A stretch of DNA of 64,000 nucleotides from an uncultured Dehalococcoidia bacterium (GCA_951812505.1 CATOSI010000001.1:124001-188000); one strand, 5' to 3'. Shown: positions 46,401 through 54,060, numbered from the stretch's first letter. Notes: a model not told the origin generated them from the sequence alone. Made by a program: numbers and translations.

Positions 46401-46587
46401 CGAGGGATTCGGCTCGCAGGACGCCGCGGGCCAGGAGCGCTTGATAGAGGCAATTCAGTCCATAAGAGACGACTTCGACAAGATAGTCGTCATCACCCAC
46501 GTAGAGGGCATAAAAGAGGCCTTCGACACGCGCATCCAGGTTCAGAAGACGGATATGGGATCAACCTTCGAGATCGTTTGGGCGTGA
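43453..46587 (+). CDS. sbcC: SbcC/Rad50-family SMC-like ATPase
   Basis: 1044 residues. Walker A GDNGHGKSALLDAITFALWG lies near residue 33 and the Q-loop FLRQGDADRFT near 145. Two long coiled-coil arms flank a zinc hook DCPLCGKEL near residue 520. The C-terminal half carries the ABC signature ETFSGGEAFRINFALRIALS (about 946) and Walker B ILFIDEGFGSQD (about 975). SbcC with SbcD (Mre11) cuts DNA hairpins and blocked ends. No sbcD gene lies beside it on either side, which is unusual. A GGGTGAG precedes the ATG. Confidence 0.93.
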   Translation: MIPLKLTVKNFLCYRDNTPTLDLESVHLACLCGDNGHGKSALLDAITFALWGSSRLGDRNHDDLIHKGQSDMLVELEFESSGERYRVVRRRARGRSQGRTGLEFFIRNNAGDWRAITGNTVRDTEQFITERIRVDHETFVNTAFLRQGDADRFTTSKPSDRKRILAEVLDLSYYDDLGRRARDRVSELRLETQRLEADIQIREREAEQKATHEDTLHDVSREIAGLEPRLMEARNLLEDGTRLVAELEGKSNDLGELIVRLPQTEKLLQETADRAERYRSRVNEAEELLLRQAEIEKGYLESTALQEEDERLNRALNSKNEIELVVAGHRQEIAVERERLITQRDQLTKLIESMRAAASVIPQLEELLAKLRPRREKIEEFQARIEEFSFKEKQTRHKLEQMEGYRAEYEEMREQMLVLETRIFREKSRLEAELERLTSTLEKDVRPRSELLPGLMEQREALNTESAGLESLTGRIEDARERVNSIDERVITLRGDNDRLRETMQDTRQKFDLLESGDLDCPLCGKELDRDGREHLRAEYEEIGMRSKDQFQANEDEIASLARQREPLARSMVQMESEYDAASRRFQNNMGQLTARIEEAGSAQKRAETLESEIAVLKETLESGTFMPEERTVADRIKELLNSIEFDPRDLDELTQEHRRITDEIRGSQRDLDELRVDVDRAESEISQKINVAAQAKDGIEPAQTQLAPVVAALESRDFSHEARVQVEKLEAEIGELGYDAARHYEVRERIMDLVGFGKLRQQLDSALGQIEWDRVQLEQTGTDLQNLRSEVSEMKERRDLLSVETALLPEARSELERFRANFENLEKQLTSARVRLGIVQDAVERCKRMAREAAELGRKRDEQIRERGLYEELAIAFGRNGIQALIIEDALPQIENDANDLLGRLTDNRMSLKLQLSEGRRIAGSDTRAEEMSIDISDEMGTRAYETFSGGEAFRINFALRIALSRLLARRSGAPLPILFIDEGFGSQDAAGQERLIEAIQSIRDDFDKIVVITHVEGIKEAFDTRIQVQKTDMGSTFEIVWA

Positions 46588-46616
46588 TTCGCTGAACAGC
46601 CGATGCACTCTGGCGA

Positions 46617-47282
46617 TTACAGTTCCATATCGCGCAGGCCGGAAGACACGATCAATTTCGGTTCAGTCAGCGCCTGCACGTCATCGGCCGTCCAACCTGG
46701 GGCGACCTCCGCCAGAATGAGGCCATCATCGTCCACCGCCATCACAGCTATATCGGTCACTATAAGACTCACGCAGCGTGGGGCGGTGAGAGGGAATGAG
46801 CACTCACGCACAATCTTGGGACTGCCGGATCGGTCTGTGTGTTCCATAGCCACGATAATACGGCGCGCTCCGGCTGCCAGGTCCATTGCCCCACCGACGT
46901 TGCCTATACCTCTCTGCGGGAGCATCCAGTTGGCCAGGTCGCCGCGTTCGGATACTTGCATCGCGCCAAGCACAGCCACGTCTATGTGTCCGCCGCGAAT
47001 CATGGCGAATCCTTCGACCGAGTTGAAGAAGGACATACCGGGGTTCAGCGCGAGGAACTGGCCTCCAGCGTTGATGAGGTCAACGTCTTCCTCTCCGGGT
47101 TCGGCCATCGGTCCGTAACCGAGGACGCCGCTCTCGCTGTGGTAAGTAACACTGCGACCCTCAGGAATAAACTGCGAGCACAGTGTCGGTATGCCTATGC
47201 CCAGGTTCACGATGTCGCCGTCCTGGAGTTCGCGCGCGACGCGCATGGCAATTATTTCGCGGTCGAGTCTCTCTTTTTCCAT
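46617..47282 (-). CDS. 3-oxoacid CoA-transferase, beta subunit
   Basis: A 221-residue family I CoA-transferase B subunit. DGDIVNLGIGIPTLCSQF is the glycine-rich start and the catalytic Glu is in YHSESGVLGYGP near residue 45; GGHIDVAVLGAMQVSERGDLANWM and GNVGGAMDLAAGARRIIVAMEH are also characteristic. The ATG at 47282 has GAGG six bases upstream. The alpha subunit normally sits directly upstream, but here that place is taken by a repeat and then an unrelated dehydratase gene, so the partner is elsewhere or the subunit acts alone. Confidence 0.9.
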   Translation of the reverse strand: MEKERLDREIIAMRVARELQDGDIVNLGIGIPTLCSQFIPEGRSVTYHSESGVLGYGPMAEPGEEDVDLINAGGQFLALNPGMSFFNSVEGFAMIRGGHIDVAVLGAMQVSERGDLANWMLPQRGIGNVGGAMDLAAGARRIIVAMEHTDRSGSPKIVRECSFPLTAPRCVSLIVTDIAVMAVDDDGLILAEVAPGWTADDVQALTEPKLIVSSGLRDMEL

Positions 47283-47349
47283 CGCTATCCTCGGATCGAA
47301 ATTTTGTCTCAGTGGATGCCGCATTCGGAGAATGACTGAATTGTAGTTC

Positions 47350-47389
47350 ACCCCTATCTTAACCTTCCCGCATGGAGGGAGAGGGGATT
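47350..47389. repeat. Palindromic repeat, family B (copy 3, degenerate)
   Basis: CACCCCTATCTTAACCTTCC continues with CGCATGGAGGGAGAGGGGAT, the same layout as the copies at 34932 and 55647 but with an imperfect stem. It lies between the CoA-transferase and dehydratase genes. Confidence 0.6.
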
Positions 47390-47407
47390 TTTGCAGTCAT
47401 CTTGAAG

Positions 47408-49426
47408 CTACTCCGTCCTGCCGAGCGCCTTCACACCCGCTTCTATGGTCTCGACTATGGTGTCGACGTCGAATACGCAACCGCCCCATGTGCCTCCAGA
47501 GGCGTGCTGAAGCGCTGCCCACAGCCTGGAGTCATCGGGCAGACTGGGGTGCGGCTCGAGGTCATCCGGGTCCGGGCGGGCGTCCAGTTCGGCGTCGCCC
47601 CAGGACGAGCCGTGACTTTGACCGTTTTCACCTACAAGGTTGATCGAGCCTTCGAGGGTATTGCGGTCCACGACGATCTCTACTACATCGCCCTCCCTGA
47701 CCTTGCCTATAGGGCCGCCCGCGAGGGCTTCCGGGCCGACGTGTCCGATGCAGGCGCCGGTTGAGACGCCGGAGAAGCGTGCGTCCGTTATCAGCGCGAC
47801 GTTCTTGCCATATGAAAGGTGCTTGAGAGCGGCGGTTATCTGATACACCTCCTCCATGCCGGTGCCCAGGGGCCCGCCGCAGGTGAGGATCATGATGTCG
47901 CCCGCCTTTATCTTCTCATCGTCGTCGCGGCTCTTGATGGCAGTGATAGCGGCTCTCTCCGACCGGAACACTCGTGCCGGGCCGACCTTGCGATAAACCC
48001 CATCGTCGTCAACGACGGTCGGGTCTATCGCGGTGCTCTTGATTACCGAACCTTCGGGCGCGAGGTTCCCGGCAGGGAAGCAGACCGTGCTGGTCAGGCC
48101 ATTCGACCTGGCCTTGTCCGGCGTCATTATGACGTTGTCGGGGTCAACGCGGGTCTCGCTGCGCAGGTACTGGCGAACGTCGTGTCGGCGCTCTGAGTCT
48201 TCCCACCAGTCTAGGTTTTCGCCGAGGGTCTGGCCGGTGACGGTGAGGACGGAGGTATCGAGCAGTCCCATGCGGCGCAGGTGGAGCATCACTTCCGGTA
48301 CGCCGCCCGCGGCGTACAGCACGGAGGTAGGGAACCCGGTTGGGCCGTTGGGCAGCACGTCCACGATGCGTGGAGTCTCCTTGTTGACGCGGTTCCAGTC
48401 CTCGACGCCCATGCGGGCGCGTCCGGCGGCGTGCGCTATGGCGGGAGTGTGGAGCAGCAGGTTGGTAGAGCCTCCGCAGGCGGCGTGGACGACCATGGCG
48501 TTCTGGAAAGCGGCGTCGGTGAGGATATCTTGTGATGACACGCCGCGCTTCTCGGACATGACCAGAGCGCGCGCGGAGCGGCGGGCTATATCCAGCCAAG
48601 CTCCGGTACCGGATGGGGACAGCGCGCCGTGGGTTATGGCGAGTCCGAGGCTCTCGGCGACTACCTGCGATGTTCCGGCGGTGCCGAGGAACTGGCATCC
48701 GCCGCCTGGTGAGGCACAGGCGCGGCAGCCGACATCCTGGGCATATTCGAGCGTCACCTCTCCCTGGGCGAATCGAGCGCCGATGGACTGGATCATGCCG
48801 GTGTCCTCGCCATGCTCAGGGGCAAGCGTGACGCCTCCGGGAACGACGACGACGGGTGTGTCGCGCAGCCCGGCGACGGCCATCATCATCGCGGGCAAGC
48901 CCTTGTCGCAGGAGGCGACGCCCATGACGCCGCGAGAGGTGGGCAGCGAGCGAGCCTGTCTTCTAAACACCTGGGCTGCATCGTTGCGATAGGGCAGGGA
49001 GTCGAGCATTCCGGTGGTACCCTGGGTGCGACCGTCGCACGGGTCGGAGCAGAAGAGGGCGAAGGGGATCGCGCCCTGCTCGCGCAGTTCGAGGGCGGCG
49101 GCCTGCACCATCGTGGAAAGCTCGAAGTGACCGGTGTGGAGTCCGAGCGCGACAGGGGAGCCGTCCGGGTTTCTCAGGCCGCCGGCCGTGGAGAGTATGA
49201 CGAACTGTTTCCTGAGAAGCTCGACCGGGTTCCAGCCCATGCCCGCGTTCTGGGTCATACCGAAGTGGTCGCCGCTAGCGCCGTTGACGAGGAAGTCCTC
49301 GGTGAAGGGGAGCGTTCCGGTGGGGCCGCTCGCATGGGTGAGTATCTGTGGCGCGCCGCCTCCGAGGACGTCGTCGGTGGTCAGTTCGCGGGTGTCGTGT
49401 TCGGGGCTGATGCGGGTGGTGGTCAT
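47408..49426 (-). CDS. YjhG/YagF-family sugar-acid dehydratase (IlvD/Edd superfamily)
   Basis: A 672-residue Fe-S dehydratase. [29 protein letters not shown] is specific for the YjhG/YagF (D-xylonate dehydratase) branch. Cluster-ligand cysteines are in [23 protein letters not shown] and [14 protein letters not shown], and [20 protein letters not shown] closes the C-terminal barrel. It removes water from a sugar acid to give a 2-keto-3-deoxy acid, so it fits aldonate catabolism; the aldolase at 9114 or the enolase-family gene at 57627 could belong to related routes (inference). Confidence 0.92.
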   Translation of the reverse strand: MTTTRISPEHDTRELTTDDVLGGGAPQILTHASGPTGTLPFTEDFLVNGASGDHFGMTQNAGMGWNPVELLRKQFVILSTAGGLRNPDGSPVALGLHTGHFELSTMVQAAALELREQGAIPFALFCSDPCDGRTQGTTGMLDSLPYRNDAAQVFRRQARSLPTSRGVMGVASCDKGLPAMMMAVAGLRDTPVVVVPGGVTLAPEHGEDTGMIQSIGARFAQGEVTLEYAQDVGCRACASPGGGCQFLGTAGTSQVVAESLGLAITHGALSPSGTGAWLDIARRSARALVMSEKRGVSSQDILTDAAFQNAMVVHAACGGSTNLLLHTPAIAHAAGRARMGVEDWNRVNKETPRIVDVLPNGPTGFPTSVLYAAGGVPEVMLHLRRMGLLDTSVLTVTGQTLGENLDWWEDSERRHDVRQYLRSETRVDPDNVIMTPDKARSNGLTSTVCFPAGNLAPEGSVIKSTAIDPTVVDDDGVYRKVGPARVFRSERAAITAIKSRDDDEKIKAGDIMILTCGGPLGTGMEEVYQITAALKHLSYGKNVALITDARFSGVSTGACIGHVGPEALAGGPIGKVREGDVVEIVVDRNTLEGSINLVGENGQSHGSSWGDAELDARPDPDDLEPHPSLPDDSRLWAALQHASGGTWGGCVFDVDTIVETIEAGVKALGRTE

Positions 49427-49507
49427 TGGTCGCTCCGTGTTCTGCTGGATGTCCGAGGCGAGTATATTGGCGGCGTTGATTCAGGTCAAACCTACGGGGC
49501 AATGGAG

Positions 49508-49585
49508 CCTAATTTCAGTGGTCTCATATATCTTGGTTTATAATTGCACAGGTGATTGACAGGTGGGCAGACAGGTGGCGACAGG
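49508..49585. repeat. Dispersed intergenic repeat, family C (copy 2, interrupted by the transposon)
   Basis: CCTAATTTCAGTGGTCTCAT, then ATATATCTTGGTTTATA and tandem ACAGGTGGG-type units, match copy 1 at 32826 over about 80 bases. A TGAGACGATTTC motif beyond the right end of the transposon (52162-52173) suggests that the transposon landed inside or at the edge of this repeat. The gap 49427-49623 contains nothing else. Confidence 0.55.
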
Positions 49586-49615
49586 TGAAAAAGTCACCTG
49601 AGTTTCACTACGGGA

Positions 49616-49623
49616 AAAGTTTT
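49616..49623. repeat. Target-site duplication, left copy (AAAGTTTT)
   Basis: The eight bases directly outside the left terminal inverted repeat are AAAGTTTT. They are identical to the eight bases directly outside the right repeat at 52102-52109. Eight base pairs is the duplication length known for the IS1595 family. Confidence 0.92.
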
Positions 49624-49647
49624 GGGGCCGATATACTTGACGCACCT
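49624..49647 (+). repeat. Left terminal inverted repeat of the IS1595-type transposon
   Basis: It begins GGGGCCGATATAC and ends GCACCT. It matches the right end at 21 of 24 positions. The -35 box of the internal promoter (49637-49642) lies inside it, so transposase binding at this end could repress transcription. Confidence 0.92.
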
Positions 49648-49665
49648 AGTCAATCCCGATATAAT
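49637..49665 (+). promoter_or_regulatory. Promoter of the transposase-methyltransferase-endonuclease operon
   Basis: TTGACG (49637-49642) and a perfect TATAAT (49660-49665) are exactly 17 bases apart. The transposase ATG at 49672 is only seven bases beyond the -10 box, which puts the expected start of transcription at the start codon itself, so a leaderless mRNA is likely. Confidence 0.78.
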
Positions 49666-49671
49666 AGGTGT

Positions 49672-50586
49672 ATGAAATATGAAAGCCTGCTCCAACTACT
49701 CGAAGCCTTCCCAGACGAAGCCGCGTGCGTTCGCCACCTAGAGCAACTCCGCTGGCCTAATGGTATCATCTGCCCGCTGTGTGGTGAGAGCCGGAAGATT
49801 CATCGCTATCAGACACGGCTACTCTACAAATGCGCGGACTGTGGGAAGCAGTTCAGTGTCCGCAAGGGTACGATATTTGAGGAATCCCGTCTGCCCCTGA
49901 AAAAGTGGTTTGCGGCCTCTTGGCTGGTAACCACTCATCGCAAGGGTATTAGCTCTCACCAGTTGGCGCGTGAGATCGGCGTTACCCAGAAAACCGCGTG
50001 GTTCATGCTTGGACGCTTGCGCGAAGTAACTCAGAACATCAACGAAGCTGGCACGCCTCTTGACGGGGAAGTTGAAGCGGACGAAACCTATCTGGGCGGT
50101 AAAGAGAAGAACAAGCACGCTTCACAACGCAAGCACCAGGGACGCGGTACAGTTGGCAAGCAACCCGTCGCCGGAGTCAGGGCGCGAACCGGAGAGGTAA
50201 GGGTTGAAGCCGTACCGGATGCCAGCAGACCTACGCTGATGTACTTCCTGGACAGGAATATCACCTACGATTCGCACCTGTACACTGATGGACATCCGGC
50301 CTATGCCATGCTAGGCTACGCCCACGAAGCGGTAGAACACAGTGTAGGTGAGTATGTGCGTGGCAGGGTTCATACGAATGGTATTGAATCCTTCTGGGCA
50401 ATGTTGAAGCGGGGATATGTCGGAGTATTCCATCACTTCACTTGGAAGCACCTACACCGCTACTTGAATGAGTTTGAGGCGCGTTGGAACTTTGGGCAGA
50501 TGACCAACTCGCAGAGGGTTGACGTGATGCTGGAATCAGTGTCCGGTCTCAGGCTGACTTATGAGCGGTTGATTGCCGATGTATAG
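49672..50586 (+). CDS. IS1595-family transposase (ISXO2-like DDE domain)
   Basis: 304 residues. An N-terminal zinc ribbon ICPLCGESRKIHRYQTRLLYKCADCGKQFS (about residues 28-57) precedes a helix-turn-helix (SSHQLAREIGVTQKTAWFMLGRL) and the ISXO2-like catalytic domain: VEADETYLGGKEKN with the first Asp, LYTDGHPAYAML with the second, and HTNGIESFWAMLKRG with the third acidic position. It catalyses cut- or copy-and-paste movement of the element. The frame is open upstream, but the ATG at 49672 matches the family start and the promoter. It overlaps the methyltransferase gene by eight bases. Confidence 0.93.
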   Translation: MKYESLLQLLEAFPDEAACVRHLEQLRWPNGIICPLCGESRKIHRYQTRLLYKCADCGKQFSVRKGTIFEESRLPLKKWFAASWLVTTHRKGISSHQLAREIGVTQKTAWFMLGRLREVTQNINEAGTPLDGEVEADETYLGGKEKNKHASQRKHQGRGTVGKQPVAGVRARTGEVRVEAVPDASRPTLMYFLDRNITYDSHLYTDGHPAYAMLGYAHEAVEHSVGEYVRGRVHTNGIESFWAMLKRGYVGVFHHFTWKHLHRYLNEFEARWNFGQMTNSQRVDVMLESVSGLRLTYERLIADV

Positions 50587-51400
50587 GGATGACTTTTTCG
50601 AGTTCCCGTCCATGTCTATGGACGAACTGCTAACCGCCGCCGTCCAGTCCAATCCGGCGGCAATGAGCCGTTGGCTGAACCGGGTACATCATGGGGATTG
50701 CCTCAAACTAATGGCTAAGATGCCCCCGGCCTCTGTGGACGTGATAGTCACCAGCCCCCCCTACAACATCAAGAACAGCACGGGGAACGGCCTCAAAAAT
50801 GGCAGTAAGGGCAAGTGGCCTAATGCCAAGTTGATTGATGGGTACGATACTCACGATGATGCTATGCCCCACGCAGACTACGTAGCATGGCAGAGGGACT
50901 ATCTCACCGCCATGATGCGAGTTCTCAAGCCAACCGGGGCTATCTTCTACAACCACAAATGGCGTATTCAGGGCGGCTTGCTTCAAGACCGCGCTGATAT
51001 AGTCGAGGGCTTCCCCGTCCGGCAAATCGTCATCTGGCAACGCGCCGGGGGGATAAACTTCAACCCCGGCTATTTCCTGCCCACCTACGAGGTGATATAC
51101 CTGATAGCCAAGCCGGATTTTCGATTAGCTCCAAAGGCAAACGCGCTTGGCGACGTGTGGACTATCCCCCAGGAATCCAACAATCCACATCCTGCCTCAT
51201 TCCCCCTAGAATTAGCGCAACGCTGTATTCAGTCCACAGAAGGGCAGGTTGTCCTCGACCCGATGATTGGGTCGGGTACAACCGCGATAGCGGCTGTAAT
51301 AGCAGGACGAGACTGGATAGGGATGGACAAGTCCAAGAACTACTGCAAGATGGCTAATGAGCGCATCAACGCGCATAGACGCAATCTGAGCCTGCTATGA
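50579..51400 (+). CDS. Type II DNA methyltransferase, beta class (probably N4-cytosine)
   Basis: A 273-residue modification enzyme. Motif IV TSPPYN comes first (about residue 59, after VDVIV), and the AdoMet-binding motif I DPMIGSGTTAIAAVIAGRDWIGMD comes near the C-terminus (about 237); this order marks the beta class. TSPPY occurs in N4-cytosine and N6-adenine enzymes; N4-cytosine is favoured because the partner endonuclease is MvaI/BcnI-like. The ATG at 50579 lies inside the transposase 3' end, and the gene overlaps the endonuclease by four bases. It protects host DNA from the partner endonuclease. Confidence 0.9.
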   Translation: MYRDDFFEFPSMSMDELLTAAVQSNPAAMSRWLNRVHHGDCLKLMAKMPPASVDVIVTSPPYNIKNSTGNGLKNGSKGKWPNAKLIDGYDTHDDAMPHADYVAWQRDYLTAMMRVLKPTGAIFYNHKWRIQGGLLQDRADIVEGFPVRQIVIWQRAGGINFNPGYFLPTYEVIYLIAKPDFRLAPKANALGDVWTIPQESNNPHPASFPLELAQRCIQSTEGQVVLDPMIGSGTTAIAAVIAGRDWIGMDKSKNYCKMANERINAHRRNLSLL

Positions 51401-52083
51401 CCCTTCCAGCGCGAAACATCCGTGAACGCCTGGCTGAAGTCCTTGCAGTAGGTGAACACGAAATCCCCCAAGAGGGATTCGGGGGAACAGGGGCGCCGGG
51501 GCTATACTTGGAACACCTACTAGGTCTCAGAACGTCCAATGTGGATGTGCCAGACGCGGGGGCATGGGAAGTCAAGTACACTAGCGGGAACGCGCTTCTG
51601 ACGTTGTTCCACAAAGACCCTTATCCACGCGGGCAGGCTATCCGCTATATCATCAATCGCTGGGGTTGGATTGGCAGAAACGGTAACCAGAGCTTCCGGC
51701 ATACCATCTGCGGAGAATCCGAGAGATTCCACGTTGTAGATGATGCTGGCTCGATTTGGGTCCGAAGAACGGACTACGACGATATATCACCCCAATGGAC
51801 ACACGACGACCTGATAACGGCTTTCGCACGGAAGCTGAACAAGCTGATACTGGTAAAGGGGTCTTACTCACGCGCCAAGCGCATTGTCCGGTACGACTCT
51901 GCGGAGTTCCTCAGCGATGCGCGAACCACTCAGATTATTCGGGCTATCGTGAGTGGTCTAATCTGCATAGATTTTGACGCCTACATTCGAGAGAATGGCA
52001 GCATCCGCAATCATGGAACAAAGTTCAGAATCAAGCCGGATGACCTGTCACGCATCTACTCTCGTAGTCAACGCGCAAGGTGA
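51397..52083 (+). CDS. MvaI/BcnI-family type II restriction endonuclease
   Basis: 228 residues. The N-terminal half reads GGTGAPGLYLEHLLGLRTSN, VDVPDAGAWEVKYTSGNALL, TLFHKDPYP: the MvaI/BcnI pattern, with the PD-x(n)-ExK-type catalytic core at Asp and Glu-Val-Lys (about residues 52-58) and the upstream Glu near 38. Characterised family members are monomeric and cut CCWGG or CCSGG, so a CCNGG-like site is a reasonable guess. The start overlaps the methyltransferase stop (ATGA), and the TGA stop falls within the right terminal repeat of the transposon. The coding frame looks intact. Confidence 0.87.
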   Translation: MTLPARNIRERLAEVLAVGEHEIPQEGFGGTGAPGLYLEHLLGLRTSNVDVPDAGAWEVKYTSGNALLTLFHKDPYPRGQAIRYIINRWGWIGRNGNQSFRHTICGESERFHVVDDAGSIWVRRTDYDDISPQWTHDDLITAFARKLNKLILVKGSYSRAKRIVRYDSAEFLSDARTTQIIRAIVSGLICIDFDAYIRENGSIRNHGTKFRIKPDDLSRIYSRSQRAR

Positions 52084-52101
52084 GTTAGGTATATCGGCCC
52101 C
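52078..52101 (-). repeat. Right terminal inverted repeat of the IS1595-type transposon
   Basis: Read on the minus strand it begins GGGGCCGATATAC and ends CTCACCT, matching the left end at 21 of 24 positions. It contains the last codon and stop codon of the endonuclease gene. Confidence 0.92.
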
Positions 52102-52109
52102 AAAGTTTT
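52102..52109. repeat. Target-site duplication, right copy (AAAGTTTT)
   Basis: An exact match to 49616-49623. The following 300 bases (52110-52413) hold only the family C right-end motif and the leader of the next gene; no other feature was seen. Confidence 0.92.
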
Positions 52110-52413
52110 CTTCCGCCTCCGCGAGTCTCATTTATAACTCCTGCCTTATGCTTAATATGGTGTGAGACGATTTCATCATGCGGATATTTTAGCACAATTG
52201 GTCGGTCGGGGTATAGTGAGAGCAACTAAAGGGCAGCCACAGGGGTTGCCCCTACGGAGGGAGGCGGCAGCTTACCATGAGAGGGAGTTGCCAGCCGCTC
52301 GGTGTTGATAATCGAATAACCATGTGCCAACCTGAAAAATTATTGACGAATTCAGTTTGCGGATATAGGATTCGCCAAATTACGGACATATACGGGAATT
52401 GGGAGGCTGTCAC

Positions 52414-53970
52414 ATGAAGTACGACTATATCATCGTAGGCGCGGGGTCGGCCGGTTCGATACTGGCGACAAGGCTTTCGGAGGACCCAAATAAGTCTGTG
52501 CTGCTGCTGGAAGCGGGGCCGGATTACGGCTCGGAGATTGACAACTTGCCGGAGGAAGTCAGGCACGGCTACGCGACCGGTATGGACGTGATGACCAGCG
52601 ACCACAACTGGCAATTCTGGGGTAAGCCCACCGAGCTTGCGGAGCCGATGATGGTGCCGAGAGGGAAGGTGACCGGCGGCTCCAGCGCGATCAACGGGCA
52701 GGTTTTCCTGCGGGGGATGCCGGAGGACTATGACGCCTGGGCTGCTAAGGGCAATGACGAGTGGAGCTACGAGAAGGTGCTGCCGTTCTTCCGCAAGCTG
52801 GAGACGGACACGGATTTCAGCGGCGATTTCCACGGGACGGAAGGGCCGATTATCGCGCGACGCTTTACGCGGGACACCTGGCCAGTGGCACAGACCGCTT
52901 TCTATAACGCGGCCAAGGCGGCGGGATTCCCTGACGGCCCGGACCAGAACCACCCGGACGTCACGGGCATAGGTCCGACGCCTTACAACAATCCGAACGG
53001 GATACGCTGGAGCACGAACGTCGGCTACCTCTCGATGTCCAGGCATCGGCTCAACCTGACGGTAAGGGGGGACTGCCTCACACATCGCGTCATCATAGAA
53101 GACGGACGGGCGACCGGTGTCGAGGTGGAGAGCGGGGACGAGAAGTTCGTCGTGGAAGGCGAGAACATCATCCTGAGCTCGGGCGCGATTGCCTCGCCCC
53201 AGATACTCATGCTGTCGGGGATCGGTCCTGCGGACCACCTGCGGGAGGTTGGCGTTCCGGTTGTGCATGAACTCCCGGGCGTCGGACAGAATCTGCGCGA
53301 CCATCCGGTCGTGTGGGCCACGTGGCGGACGCAGCCTCATATAGACCTGGAAAGTCTGGCCCTGGAGCCGAGAAGTCAGCTCATGCTGAGGTACACGGCG
53401 ACCGGCTCCGAGCTTCGCAATGACATTAAGATAACGATGCAGAATTTCGCCACCGAGCGCATAAACCGCGGCGGCGACAGAATGGAACCAATCGGCGTGC
53501 GGATGTCGGTAATCCTAGACCTGGCGGTGAGTTCGGGGGAACTTCGGCTGACCTCGAATGACATCAACGACCAGCCGGAGCTGAATTACAATTACTTCGC
53601 GGAGGAGTTCGACAGACAACGATCGCGCGAGGGGGTACGGAAATGCCTGGAACTGGCGGAGCACGATGACTTCAAGGACGTTCTGGCGGAGCGAATCGAG
53701 CCGCTGGACTCGGACCTGGAGTCGGACGACGCGCTGGACAACTGGATGATGCGGGAGGCGACGACGGGACAGCATATCTCGGCGACCTGCAAGATGGGGC
53801 CGTCGGACGACCCGATGGCGGTCGTCGACCAGCATGGCAGGGTTCACGGGCTACAGGGCCTTCGCGTGGTGGACGCCTCGATCATGCCGGACTGCATACG
53901 GGCTAACACGAACGTGACGACGATGATGATTGGGGAGCGGATCGCGGAGTTGATCGGGCAGGGGGGATAG
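52414..53970 (+). CDS. GMC-family FAD-dependent oxidoreductase
   Basis: A 518-residue glucose-methanol-choline oxidoreductase. YDYIIVGAGSAGSILATRLSE binds FAD, GGSSAINGQVFLRGMPEDYDAW is GMC signature 1, GENIILSSGAIASPQILMLSGIGP is signature 2, and HISATCKMG with VVDASIMP near the end holds the active-site His region. The pattern is closest to choline dehydrogenase-like enzymes; the alcohol substrate is unknown. The ATG at 52414 has GGGAGG seven bases upstream. It is the first host gene to the right of the transposon. Confidence 0.92.
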   Translation: MKYDYIIVGAGSAGSILATRLSEDPNKSVLLLEAGPDYGSEIDNLPEEVRHGYATGMDVMTSDHNWQFWGKPTELAEPMMVPRGKVTGGSSAINGQVFLRGMPEDYDAWAAKGNDEWSYEKVLPFFRKLETDTDFSGDFHGTEGPIIARRFTRDTWPVAQTAFYNAAKAAGFPDGPDQNHPDVTGIGPTPYNNPNGIRWSTNVGYLSMSRHRLNLTVRGDCLTHRVIIEDGRATGVEVESGDEKFVVEGENIILSSGAIASPQILMLSGIGPADHLREVGVPVVHELPGVGQNLRDHPVVWATWRTQPHIDLESLALEPRSQLMLRYTATGSELRNDIKITMQNFATERINRGGDRMEPIGVRMSVILDLAVSSGELRLTSNDINDQPELNYNYFAEEFDRQRSREGVRKCLELAEHDDFKDVLAERIEPLDSDLESDDALDNWMMREATTGQHISATCKMGPSDDPMAVVDQHGRVHGLQGLRVVDASIMPDCIRANTNVTTMMIGERIAELIGQGG

Positions 53971-54060
53971 CGTGGCGCAGTGTTCCCTAACTAGACAGGC
54001 TGCCGCAGAGAATACGGCAGCCTATCCCGGTAATGCGTTCGGGTAAGAAACCCTTGCGGC

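Larger units (their letters stand above)
49624..52101 (+). mobile_element. IS1595-family transposon carrying a type II restriction-modification system
   Basis: A 2478-bp element bounded by 24-bp terminal inverted repeats: 49624-49647, starting GGGGCCGATATAC, and 52078-52101 in reverse, 21 of 24 identical (mismatches at positions 14, 16 and 19). Perfect 8-bp AAAGTTTT duplications flank both ends. Inside are an ISXO2-like transposase, a beta-class DNA methyltransferase and an MvaI/BcnI-like endonuclease, all on one strand with overlapping ends. The endonuclease stop codon is within the right terminal repeat, so nothing but these three genes is carried. The IS1595 family is known to include members with passenger genes. 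The intact ends suggest a recent insertion. Confidence 0.93.

Noticed and set aside
49606..49623. Extension of the terminal inverted repeat outward through GGGAAAAG
   Set aside because: Beyond GGGGCCGATATAC the similarity outside is explained by the direct 8-bp duplication AAAGTTTT; it is not inverted.
49552..49671. A 40-codon N-terminal extension of the transposase frame
   Set aside because: It starts outside the terminal inverted repeat, upstream of the promoter, and the family start fits the ATG at 49672.
52252..53340. A 362-codon minus-strand frame opposite the GMC oxidoreductase
   Set aside because: The composition is very Arg-rich and without motifs, and it is fully antisense to a gene with all GMC signatures.
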